Assembly: GCA_022605425.2 (NCBI GenBank)
Contig: CM061250.1
Span: 620,001 to 684,000 of the forward strand
Source of the DNA: Hamiltosporidium tvaerminnensis
Lineage: Eukaryota; Microsporidia; Dubosqiidae
Length of the DNA: 64,000 nucleotides
Direction: 5' to 3'
Shown here: piece after piece, positions 48,520-57,602 of the stretch
Layout of the letters: each line of letters opens with the position of its first letter
How positions within the stretch are numbered: the first letter of the stretch is position 1
Notes under the pieces: generated by a model
Database searches by the model: none
Told to the model about the DNA's origin: nothing
The model's input: the letters and a program-made list of their open reading frames with translations, nothing else
Translations under genes and position numbers: made by a program

Positions 48520-48742
48520 TATTTTTCCCTCTAAAAATATTAGCGTAATTAATTTTAAAAATAAAACCATTTCCTTCTAACTAAACATTTCTTATTTAAT
48601 AGCTAACACATATTTAAAAAAAAGAAAATAAAAAAGTAAAATTAAATTCGCTTTACTACGCTTTTTTAAAAGTTCTTTTTTCAGCATTATATGTTTAATA
48701 GTTTACCATATTACTACTAAAAATATTTGTTCCTATAAAGAC
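48520..48742. other. R4-free (and X-free) version of the block flank
   Basis: LINE-side host sequence ending TTATTTTTCCCTCT continues directly into AAAAATATTAGCGTAATT, the sequence found upstream of R4 5' ends elsewhere. This is the empty site for the R4 insertion represented by c1 and c3. It defines a 12-bp target duplication (TTTTCCCTCTAA) and an element whose first bases are essentially its ATG. At 48742 (CCTATAAAGACA) the array homology stops where X begins in the other blocks. Confidence 0.75.
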
Positions 48743-48849
48743 AGAATCATGAAAAAAAAGAATCAAACTAAGCCCGTTTGTCTTTATATTCATGCCAAAA
48801 TTCCTCTTTAACAAAACTTTATCCCCGATAAAATGATTCCTTATTGTTT

Positions 48850-49640
48850 TATTTAGTCTTTACTTTCTATGATTCTTTTTTGATATTTTTCAAAATGTTT
48901 ACATACTTCCGTTTTAATTTCAAAATTCTTATCAATTTTAGAAGCAGGGGTTGTTGAAGCTGAAGCAAGATGTCTAGGCTTATTTAATCTATTATTCATT
49001 TTGGAGACAATCTCTAAATTCCACTGTGTCTTTATATCCCGGATCATGTTTTCTTGCTGTTATACCTCAGAACTTATTTAGTCAACAAATACTAAATCAC
49101 CTTTTGGTATTCCGTTACTATATTACCAGAAAGAGAGTTTGTAAATACAATTTGACTATTAAAAGTTAAAAAATGATTTGTTTGAGGCACTATAGGTTAT
49201 CTCTTTATAAGCTTATAACATCATTTTTAAAACCTATTCATCTTTTTGTAGCATAACATATAACTTTTTTGGATAACTATATTTCAATGTTTGATTAATC
49301 CGTTCAATTTGTCTCCGAGCCTTTATATTATGTGGTCTTCCCTATATAATTTGAAGGTTAAGAGCAGTTAAGTATGCTTCCAGAAATTCATTTTAAAGTT
49401 CTTACTATTATCGGATTGGATCGCTACTGGAATATCAGAATTATAATAGAAATTTATATGAATCTTCTTCGGCCTGTGAAGCCTTGTCGATCGTCTTAAA
49501 AATACAAAAATACGTTGTATAAGTGTCTATTATGTTTCGAGTCTAATAATCCCATTATTTTGATCAGCGTATCTTCTAAGATCTACACAATCAATCCTAA
49601 ATAAATTATATTATTTTTGTGAATTTATTCATTGGTAAGC
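48850..49640 (-). pseudogene. decayed DDE integrase (LTR-retrotransposon type)
   Basis: Minus-strand fragments in three frames follow a retroviral-type integrase core: IDCVDLRRYADQNNGI (about 49560-49600), a DTYTTYFCIFKTIDKASQ strand (about 49470-49530), then VAIQSDNSKNF (49396-49433), and GRPHNIKARRQIERINQTLK (about 49280-49340). The D, D and E positions of the rve fold are present and spaced as expected. The final block matches the GRPRxPxxQGxVERxNxTL signature of Ty3/gypsy-like and KRBA2-like integrases. A 64-codon frame at 48853-49047 may be part of its C-terminal end. No LTRs, RT or protease were found nearby. Confidence 0.6.
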
Positions 49641-51866
49641 TTCATTTGCTCGAAAATTAGTTTCCCTATAACATGTTATTACATTTTAAAACATTTATTT
49701 AGTCTATAATATCAAACAATAGCAAGCCATAAAACTTTGCATTGAGACTATTTGTATATACATTGCCTGTTAATCGTTTGGTTTCAACGATTGTAATCCA
49801 ACTATATAAATATAGAAATATCATAGGAGCAATGGAAGGTGGAGTAAATACGAAATAATCCGAAAATTATAGGATAGAAATATAATGCAGATAACATACA
49901 TCTATTATAAATAAAGGGTGTTATTAATATATAAAACAGCATTATAAATAACCCGGGAGGCTAAGGGCCGTGACATTTAATTAATTTAATGTATAAATTC
50001 TTAGTCATTTGTATGAAAAATTCTTTTAAAATAATCAAGGATAAAGTTCCATAAATCTATTCATGCAATATTTGTTTTATGCAATTATTATTCAGAATAT
50101 TTATAAATTGCACAGAATAACTGCAAAAAAACATTAATTGTATCATAAAAGTTTTTATTTAGGTGTAAATTCTTAGAAAAGTATGCTTAACAAATCATTA
50201 CTACTTTTTTTAAAAGTACTACTTTAGAAAAAGTAAAATAACAAATTTATTATGATATTCTCGATAAATATGATAATTTAGAAAACATTTAATAATTTTA
50301 TTTCAAATATTTTTTTTAACCAATAGAATTTTTTTAATTGTTTTATGTTCCGTTCTACTCACTATAATTAGTTACATAAGATTTATGAACAAATAGAAAG
50401 CGAAATATCTTAATTGGGGCACGCTTATTGGTGTCTTATAGTCTTTTAACCAATTAAACATTTCGAGGTGAGTTGTCGTCGGCGTCGTCGGAATATTACT
50501 GAATTTTATAAATGATAAATACAATAAAAACAAACAAAGTATATTTTTTTTAAATCGGCAATGACTCGATGTTGACCCACTTCGAAATGTTTAATTGGTT
50601 CAAAAAAAAAAGAAACTAATAATAATTTTTCGATTAAGAATAAAACTCTTATGATTTAATTTTAGATCATAAACGATCAATTAAGCGTGCAGAAGTAAAA
50701 AATGAAACGCTTTAAATCATTTAATTTGTTTCAAAAATATTCGCTTACCTATCCTAATACAACCTTTCGGGTTATATACATCATAAGAATAGCATTATGA
50801 ATTTATTTTTTGATTTTAAAAGGTTTTGATTTTGTAAAAAATAAATTCAACCATTGGTTCATATGATTTTTCTATGAATATTTTTTTATCAATTCAGAAA
50901 CAATTATATGATAGAATTAATACCTTTTTGCCTTTTATCAGTGCAATATATTTATATCTCCAATGATAACGCGATAAAAAAAATTACGGTTCGAATAATC
51001 TGATAGAATTTTATCCCAATTCAATTAAAATACTTTGAATACAAATAACTAAGATTCTATACAACCAATGAATTAAATATTACAACATTACAAAAAAACA
51101 CTTCACACGAATATAGTTCAACGAGAGAAAGTTTAATGGCATTTAAATACTGGAAACCTGAACAGCATAAACATAAAATGTCCAGCCGAAGTTCTACTAA
51201 TGCAAAGCAGGTAAATCAGAAGCAGAACACATTCTTCAGATTAATAATGCTTAGATAGCTAAACGGAAATTTCACAAGACTAGCTAAAAATTCAGATATA
51301 AAAACAAAAGAATATACCAGAAAACGAATAAGAAATAGGTATAAAGTTATAAATAATAAGATTACAAAACCATAACTCAGTCAATGAAGTTTAAGAGGAT
51401 CAAAATGATATACATCTTTGTTTTTTTATTTATGTGAAATAAATTTCGTTTTTACGAACTTAAAAGTTATAGCTAAATAATATGATACAAAACAAAAAAA
51501 ATAAATCTATTTTTTTATAACTAAGATTTAGAGTTTTACAAATGTTATTCTTATAATTCTAATCACATCGGGATAAACAAATTTTCGAAAATGGCAAAGG
51601 CCAGATTTTGATGAAATGATATATCAATCAAAGCCCAACCAGTGCCATCAACAAAGGGTCAAGTTGTAATTTATTTCAATTTTAGAAAAAAATATTTTTT
51701 TATTGTGGTTTTATATGATTTTTGCAAATTTTTTTTAAGTTCGTTTTTATTGTGGTTTTAAAATAATTTTTGTAAAATCTGTTTTACGCTTTTTTATATA
51801 CAAGTTTATTTCTTGTTGATTTATATCTCTTCGATTTGACATCTTTTACTGTTCAATTTATTTTAG
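49641..51866. other. AT-rich unique spacer
   Basis: No gene supported on either strand: stops are frequent and there are no domain motifs. It contains the inverted repeat at 50448-50600, and an isolated GGTTCGAATAATC near 50985 that lacks a matching A box. It is not repeated elsewhere in the window. Confidence 0.4.
50448..50600. repeat. 153-bp inverted-repeat element
   Basis: AACCAATTAAACATTTCGAG at 50448 with the three following bases is the reverse complement of 50578-50600 (CACTTCGAAATGTTTAATTG...), a 23-nt arm with one mismatch. The arms enclose about 107 nt that include a GC-rich TCGTCGGCGTCGTCGG run. It is compatible with a small non-autonomous DNA transposon or a structured regulatory element; no clear target duplication was seen. 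Confidence 0.55.
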
Positions 51867-52211
51867 TTAAATTATTAAATCTCTTAAAGATTTTTTAAAA
51901 AAAAGCCTTCGATACAGCAAAAATATTATGTTCAAGTCAATATAGATTATGAGTTTGTAATACGGTTTCTTACTTTCATTTAAGCGCAAGTTATTTAGGA
52001 TATGGTTTTTTTCTATAACTACCAGAAATAACTCCCTTATGCCATCTTCAATCATATCATACGAGTTATATATGTAATTTTCTTCCTTGATCGAAATAAA
52101 CATTTTTATTTCACCTTTTAAGAGCTTTCCAGATTCATCTGTTCTTGGTATCCAAAAGGTTCTTCTACTATATCTGATATTTTGTAATAATACCTTCTCA
52201 TATAAGAACAT
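51867..52211 (-). CDS. hypothetical 114-codon frame
   Basis: An open frame from ATG 52211. The first half has ordinary composition (NIRYSRRTFWIPRTDESGKL) and the second is Ile/Leu/Tyr/Lys-rich (YIDLNIIFLLYRRLFF), as AT-rich noncoding DNA often gives. No CCC motif lies before the ATG and there is no family resemblance. It may be a decayed mobile-element fragment or chance. Confidence 0.2.
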   Translation of the reverse strand: MFLYEKVLLQNIRYSRRTFWIPRTDESGKLLKGEIKMFISIKEENYIYNSYDMIEDGIRELFLVVIEKNHILNNLRLNESKKPYYKLIIYIDLNIIFLLYRRLFFKKSLRDLII

Positions 52212-52348
52212 AAACCATTATATCAATATAATATCTATTAAAAGACCAATTCTATTCGCCAATGAATTATAATGACTTGTTTTTTTTGCTTTTACAATTC
52301 TAGAAAAATCAAAATTTAAATTTATTTTTACTAAAAATATTTATTAAA

Positions 52349-52556
52349 TTCTTTATGCATAAAAATATTCAAAAAAATATTCAAAAAAATATTCAAAAAA
52401 ATATTCAATTCTTTATTCATAAAAATATTCAAAAAAATATTCAAAAAAATATTCAAAAAAATATTCAAAAAAATATTCAAAAAAATATAAAAAAAAAAAA
52501 AAAAAAAAATAAAAAAAATATTCAATTCTTTATTCATAAAAATATTCAAAAAAAAT
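52349..52556. repeat. 12-bp tandem repeat with higher-order units
   Basis: AAAAATATTCAA repeated in tandem, punctuated three times by TTCTTTAT(G/T)CAT. This gives a higher-order pattern (punctuation unit plus 3-6 repeats), with an A-rich interruption at about 52488-52520. Since 12 is a multiple of three, both strands read as open tetrapeptide repeats (QKNI on plus); I treat these as noncoding. Confidence 0.8.
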
Positions 52557-52934
52557 AAATTTTAATTTTGATTCTACTTTGAATACATTGGATTTAATTT
52601 CTTAAATAAATCATTTCAGATTATTATACAAATAAAATTAGTTTTTTTTATCAATCAAATTAAAATTCTATAATGAATAAATTTCAAAAAAAAATAATTT
52701 ACAAATATATTTACTCACCTAATGACATTATAACCTATTGAGAGAAATATACTTATTTAGTATTAACTTCAATCTGACATAATCAAGCGCCAATCTTTTT
52801 CATTCTTCTATTCTTAAATTACTGAATTATTTTTTATAATCACCTATTAATCTAATTTTCGAAGTACCAGAAGTCATCGATTTTCGAGATTGAAAATTTC
52901 ATATTTTAAATACACTGCTACTGACATTCGTTCA
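52557..52934. other. AT-rich gap
   Basis: No coding signal. It lies just beyond the C-terminal end of the LINE and may contain its 3' untranslated remains. Confidence 0.3.
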
Positions 52935-55600
52935 AGATGACCCAGCTATCGTGTCTGTTTATATCAACTTCGTTTACTGATTCTATATTTCAATATAAAT
53001 TTTAGAGCCTATGTTATTACGAATGCTAGCCTCCTTATTGTTTCCTTATGACCCGTATATTATCGGTGAATACTTTTGATCCTGTATGTACAGTATCGTT
53101 TCATTACGATTTGTCAATATTCAGGTTTCGTAGCCGCACATAACTAGGCTTAAGAAAAGTACTATATAAAATTTTCTTGCTTCTTCAGATAAAAATCAAG
53201 ATTTAAGGATTTCTTAAAAGCCAATATTTGCTTTATATCCTTCTTTAAATATCCTTTCAATACCCCACTGTTGTCATTATTATTCACAAGAAGCACTCAT
53301 AGATATTTAAAAGAATAAAAACACTCAAAGCGGTATCCATCTCCTTGTAAATATTAAATAATTTTTCTTGGTTCCTTGAAATCAAATTGTATTTTGTTTT
53401 ATTTTCATTAATAAAGATATCTGCTGTTCATCTTAGATATTCCTGGTACGACTCTAAAGACCGTCTACTTTTTTTTGCAATGATATCAATGTCATTGAGA
53501 TCGCGTAGAAAATGTAATTATCTGTTTTACAGAAATAATGCAGAAAATTCCTTATCTTTTAAAAAGCTATTTCGAAAGTCCTATTAAAAATTATACTCTA
53601 AAACACATCTCCTTGTCCCAAACCATTTCCTATTTTGAAATTTCTTAAAAACTTTCCCGCCTCATACATTCCACTCTTTTTCTTTTTTAGAATCATTCGG
53701 TTGTGACTTACTACAATTTTCTAGGGAATCTGCAATTCTAATACTGTTTCATAAAGAAAAATCTGATTTACTCTATCATATACCAGTTTTACGCAATAAA
53801 AAGCTGGTGAATAGGTTATAAGTAAAAGCATTTTTCCAAAAGACATAGATCGGTAAATTCTGATCAATATTGACTTCCTTATTCTAAAACCATATTAGTA
53901 TTTCCCTAAATTGCTTTCTACGTTTAAAAAAAGACGTTTTGCTAAAACTTTGATCAGTATTTTATAGATTACACATAGTAGTGATATATCTTGTAATTTT
54001 AGAAAATTTACTCGAAGCCTTTTTTTTGTGAATTAGTACAATTAGAGCCTTATTTCAATATTCAGACATTCTTTCTTGTTTCAAAACATTTAAGATTAGA
54101 GAAAAAAATCTTTCAAAAGCATATTTCTCCATACCTTAATTTCTCGGTGTTTAGGCGTCTTTACTGAGTTTTTTTCTCGTTTCAAAGAATTTATAGTTTA
54201 TACATTTCTAAAAGACGGGATATGGTATATTTATGCTTTTTTAGGTTTCTTTTGAATTCTTGAAAGATTCGATCCTTGTTTTCATTTCATATCATTTTTT
54301 TAAAAAGTTCTTAAGAATTTAAGTTCATAAATATAAAACTTTTTTCGGATATGCAAATAACTCCTCATTTATTGTTTGCATCACATTGTTCTTAGCCTGA
54401 AGGCTCATTCTTACATCTTTATTTTCCTGCATACATTTCTCTTTTATATTGAAAGATTCTGCTATCATTTGCCGTATATTTTCTTAAAAGAATTTTCTTT
54501 TTCTTTTCCTGCACACATATGATAATTTAGTCTTAGCACTTATAAAGGTATATAATTTGTGATGCGTCAATTTCAGTTTCATTTTGCTTCTTGTCTGGTT
54601 AGCTGCGTAAATTGCTATTTTGCATTCTTCATCAAACAAACTCTGTCTGCGTTAGATTTTTTTTGAGCTAAAATTTCCAACCGCTTCTTTTAGTATTATA
54701 TTCTTTAGTCTCTCCTATGTCTCTTTGATATATCTATTTTCGTTAGTAATGCTTGAATCTTCAAATCAATTTTTACCTTTTAGATACTTTTATCAAATAA
54801 TTATCTTGCATCTAGATCTTTTGGTTTTTTGCAGTCTAATTTCGTAGTTTGAAGGCCTTTTACCTCGCCATACATTGATATTTTTTGGTGAAATTTCATG
54901 ATCACAAGATAGAGATCTGTGCTAACGTCTGCCTCTCTTTATATTTTCTTACACATTATACACTCGATAAGTGTCTTGAATGAACCAATTCGTGATCTAT
55001 CTAATTAACTGTATGATTATCCGGCGATTTCCTTATTTGATCTTAATTTGAAAAATATCACTAAGAATAATAATTTTCTTGCTAATTACACAGTCAATTC
55101 TTCGAAAAAAAATTGGTTTCTGTCTCGATAATTGCTTTTCCAATATGTGGCATATGGGCTTCTTCTTTACCAGCTTTTGCATTCATTTCACCAGTTCCAT
55201 TGTTTGTCATTCTTTGGTATTTTATTATGGTATACTTCTAGCAAGTCTTGAAGGTTTTCATTGTCCATCACATTTATTTCTTCAGCAGAGAATTTGTATA
55301 TAGTATTGTCATTTAAAAGAAAAAAAATATTCCAACCGTATTCAACAGATTCTTTCATTAATTCATTTAAATCTTTTACGGTTTGCATAAAGTTGTTGAT
55401 TATAGTAAAATTTGTACCTAAAGTATAGAATATCTCATTTCCACTATAAAAGATTGTGTAGTCTTCAGTTTTGAACATAACTGTTACCTTCCAACGAATC
55501 TCTTAAAGCGCTGCAATGTCCATTTTAAATTTCTTAAATTCTGATGTCAATGCTTTCAAAGTTACTATTTATGAAATTTCAACATATTCTAAGTCGCCAT
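52935..55600 (-). pseudogene. nearly full-length, ruined APE-type LINE (endonuclease + reverse transcriptase)
   Basis: Minus-strand, read from 55600 down in shifting frames. Apurinic-like endonuclease: KMDIAAL-stop-EIRW (about 55500-55535, the catalytic Glu region with Gln to TAA), then KTEDYTIFYSGNEIFYTLGT, then LLEVYHNKIPKND (frame 55188-55478), NAKAGKEEAHMPHIGK (about 55140-55190) and READVSTDLYLVIMKF (about 54890-54940, where family SDH is STD). Reverse transcriptase: NCTNSQKKG, then GNGLGQGDVF (motif B, about 53605-53640), LNDIDIIAKKS (motif C, about 53475-53510; family ADDIDII), INENKTKYNLISRN, ECFYSFKYL and LVMCGYET. Many stops and shifts mean it is long dead. The layout and motif wording resemble arthropod LINEs annotated as endonuclease-reverse transcriptases. 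It is related to, but much more complete than, the four C-terminal relics in the array. Confidence 0.7.
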
Positions 55601-55900
55601 TCTTAGTTCATTTTTAACTTTTTTTTCTTTCCTGTTTTGATTTTTTTTATAATTTTTTGTTCTGTTTAGTCTTGTTATCGTAAAGCTTTGGAAATTATTC
55701 ATATAGCATATAGCATGTTGGTGTTTTGCAAGGTAATGTTCTTGGAAAACCCTCAATTATCCTTCTTTTTTATCCAGGCTTAATACAGGGGTATAACGGA
55801 GTTTACAAATATATTGCATAAAACTAAAAAAATACATTTAAAAATATAAATTATTTAATAAAATTCTGGGATAACAAATTTTTCTCTTTTCTAAATAATT

Positions 55901-56021
55901 CTTTCCACCAAAATTTAAATTGAAAATTTAAATTAAATTAAATAATTTTTTAAAGATACTTTAATTTTTTTTTTTAGACATTTATTTAATTTAAATTTTT
56001 AATTTATATTTTGGTGGAAAG
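55901..56021. repeat. 121-bp hairpin element (MITE-like)
   Basis: CTTTCCACCAAAATTTAAAT at 55901 is inverted at the right end (...ATTTTGGTGGAAAG, to 56021). The arms are about 43 nt and nearly complementary, leaving a loop of about 33 nt. TTATTTAATAAAATTCTGGG, the R4 3'-terminal sequence, occurs both just left (about 55851) and just right (about 56028) of it. The hairpin therefore lies between a 20-nt R4 3' stub and R4 c5. Confidence 0.7.
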
Positions 56022-56067
56022 ATTTTTATTTAATAAAATTCTGGGTTAAAATATTTTTTACCATTTT

Positions 56068-57390
56068 TTACATGTTTTCTTCTACCTCTTTAACCACTTT
56101 TGTCTCTTCTTCCAAATCCGACTCTTCATTTATGTTATTGGTCGGTTCCTCTAAAGTGGTTCCTCCTTGTAAAATAAAGGGGGCTTTATATTTTGGTTTA
56201 AAATTTTTGGCACCATCTTCCTCTGTTTTCGCTTCTTTTAAAGGGGGTATTGGTTCCTCATGCATCTCTGATCTCATAATAACACCCATTGACGCTCTCT
56301 CCCAGCTCTCTTCGGCATTTAGTCCTGACTCAAGTCCTCTTCGTCGATCAAAGGAAATAGTTTCGACTGTCTTTTTAAGTACTATAGACTGAATGTATGC
56401 TTCTACATTCATGGGTATTTCTAGTCTTTTAAGATGAGATTTATGGTATTTTGTCACAATACCGTCCCAGGTCATCACATAAGGGATTATCTCAACACTA
56501 CACTTATAAATAAGGCCCAACTCATTGGCTAGCAGGTCATACTTCCTAAGTTTTTCAGTTTCAACTATTTGAAGTGAATCTTGGGAAGTGATTCCTACTT
56601 CAATGAGTGTTATCTTATTCTTCTTCTTATCTAAAATAAATATGTCTGGTCTGTTATTCCGAATTTTAACATCAGTTTTAATTCTGGTGTCCACTCTTAT
56701 CTCTGCATACTCATTATCAAGAATTTCTTGAACTGAGTGGCTCCTGATTCGTTTTGAAGACTTAAACTTATATCTATTTAGAAGGAGAAGGTGTAGGCAT
56801 CTAACCACTTCATTATGCCGTCTAGTGTAATCATGGCCTAGCATTTTTTCACATCTAGTTGCTAGATGATCCACAGTCTTACCAGACTTCCCGCAATGTT
56901 GACACACACCATCTGCTCCCCAGAATACATTTCTATCCTGGATATAGCAGAACACAGCTTCATTTCGTGGCCTAATATTTCCTCTCTTTAGCCATCTTGA
57001 AGAGTCACTAACACTCACAAGCTCATTTTTCCTTGCATTATATAACTTTGAATGGAGTTTTCGTTTTTCTATTTCGTTATATAGTTTTGCAAGTTGAGCT
57101 TCTTCTAAACTTTTCTTAGTGACTTCTTCTGCCAACCTGTACTTTACTTTTAAGAAGCCTTTTATTAGTGCAAGATGGGTTTTATTATTATTCTCCACCT
57201 TGAGGATTGCTGCTCGTCTAGTTGATATTTCTTTACTTTTTTCCAGACAATCCAAGAGTTGCAGAAGCATATGTTCGCTTCGCAACTCAACACTATGTAG
57301 GCCTCTTCCAAGTTCTGTTCTAGGAAGATACAACCGCTCTTTACATCCTGGGCGGAGATGTATCTTATTTTTAACCAACACCGCACGCAC
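56068..57390 (-). CDS. R4 c5: CCHC finger, restriction-like endonuclease, acidic tail
   Basis: A 440-codon stretch; the frame is open further upstream to the lesion near 57619, so 57390 is only the first usable start codon (GTG). Residues 163-180, CQHCGKSGKTVDHLATRC, form the CCHC knuckle (C-x2-C-x8-H-x4-C) typical of RLE elements, followed by YTRRHNEVVR. The nuclease core has RPDIFILDKKKNKITLIEVG (247-266), with PD at 248-249 and Glu at 264, then the EKLRKYDLLA helix. These are the PD-(D/E)xK-like residues that nick the target in R2-type elements. The last 70 residues are Glu-rich with EEPTNN and KEVEEN motifs and have no known role. Confidence 0.85.
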   Translation of the reverse strand: MRAVLVKNKIHLRPGCKERLYLPRTELGRGLHSVELRSEHMLLQLLDCLEKSKEISTRRAAILKVENNNKTHLALIKGFLKVKYRLAEEVTKKSLEEAQLAKLYNEIEKRKLHSKLYNARKNELVSVSDSSRWLKRGNIRPRNEAVFCYIQDRNVFWGADGVCQHCGKSGKTVDHLATRCEKMLGHDYTRRHNEVVRCLHLLLLNRYKFKSSKRIRSHSVQEILDNEYAEIRVDTRIKTDVKIRNNRPDIFILDKKKNKITLIEVGITSQDSLQIVETEKLRKYDLLANELGLIYKCSVEIIPYVMTWDGIVTKYHKSHLKRLEIPMNVEAYIQSIVLKKTVETISFDRRRGLESGLNAEESWERASMGVIMRSEMHEEPIPPLKEAKTEEDGAKNFKPKYKAPFILQGGTTLEEPTNNINEESDLEEETKVVKEVEENM

Positions 57391-57602
57391 TGCATCATCT
57401 AACTTAGAGAAGTCAGCCGGTTCAAGTCGAAGTACTCCTATGTGGTAGTTGATTAACGATATCGCATGTTGATTGATTGCAGAAAATAAATTTTTTGCAT
57501 TTAATCTAGTGTGACAAAGTCTTTCAACTCTTGATATAAGTTTGCTCTGTACTTCTTCAAATGAGCTACGTGTTGGGATTCCTCTGCTATCTTCTATTAT
57601 TC

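Noticed and set aside
50975-51000. GGTTCGAATAATC as a tRNA B box
   Set aside because: No matching A box, acceptor stem or anticodon arm could be built around it. I saw no tRNA, rRNA or CRISPR array in the window.
52331-52558. Open QKNI-type and NIFL-type repeat proteins on both strands
   Set aside because: Produced by a 12-bp tandem repeat of multiple-of-three length; no start signal or flanking coding sequence.
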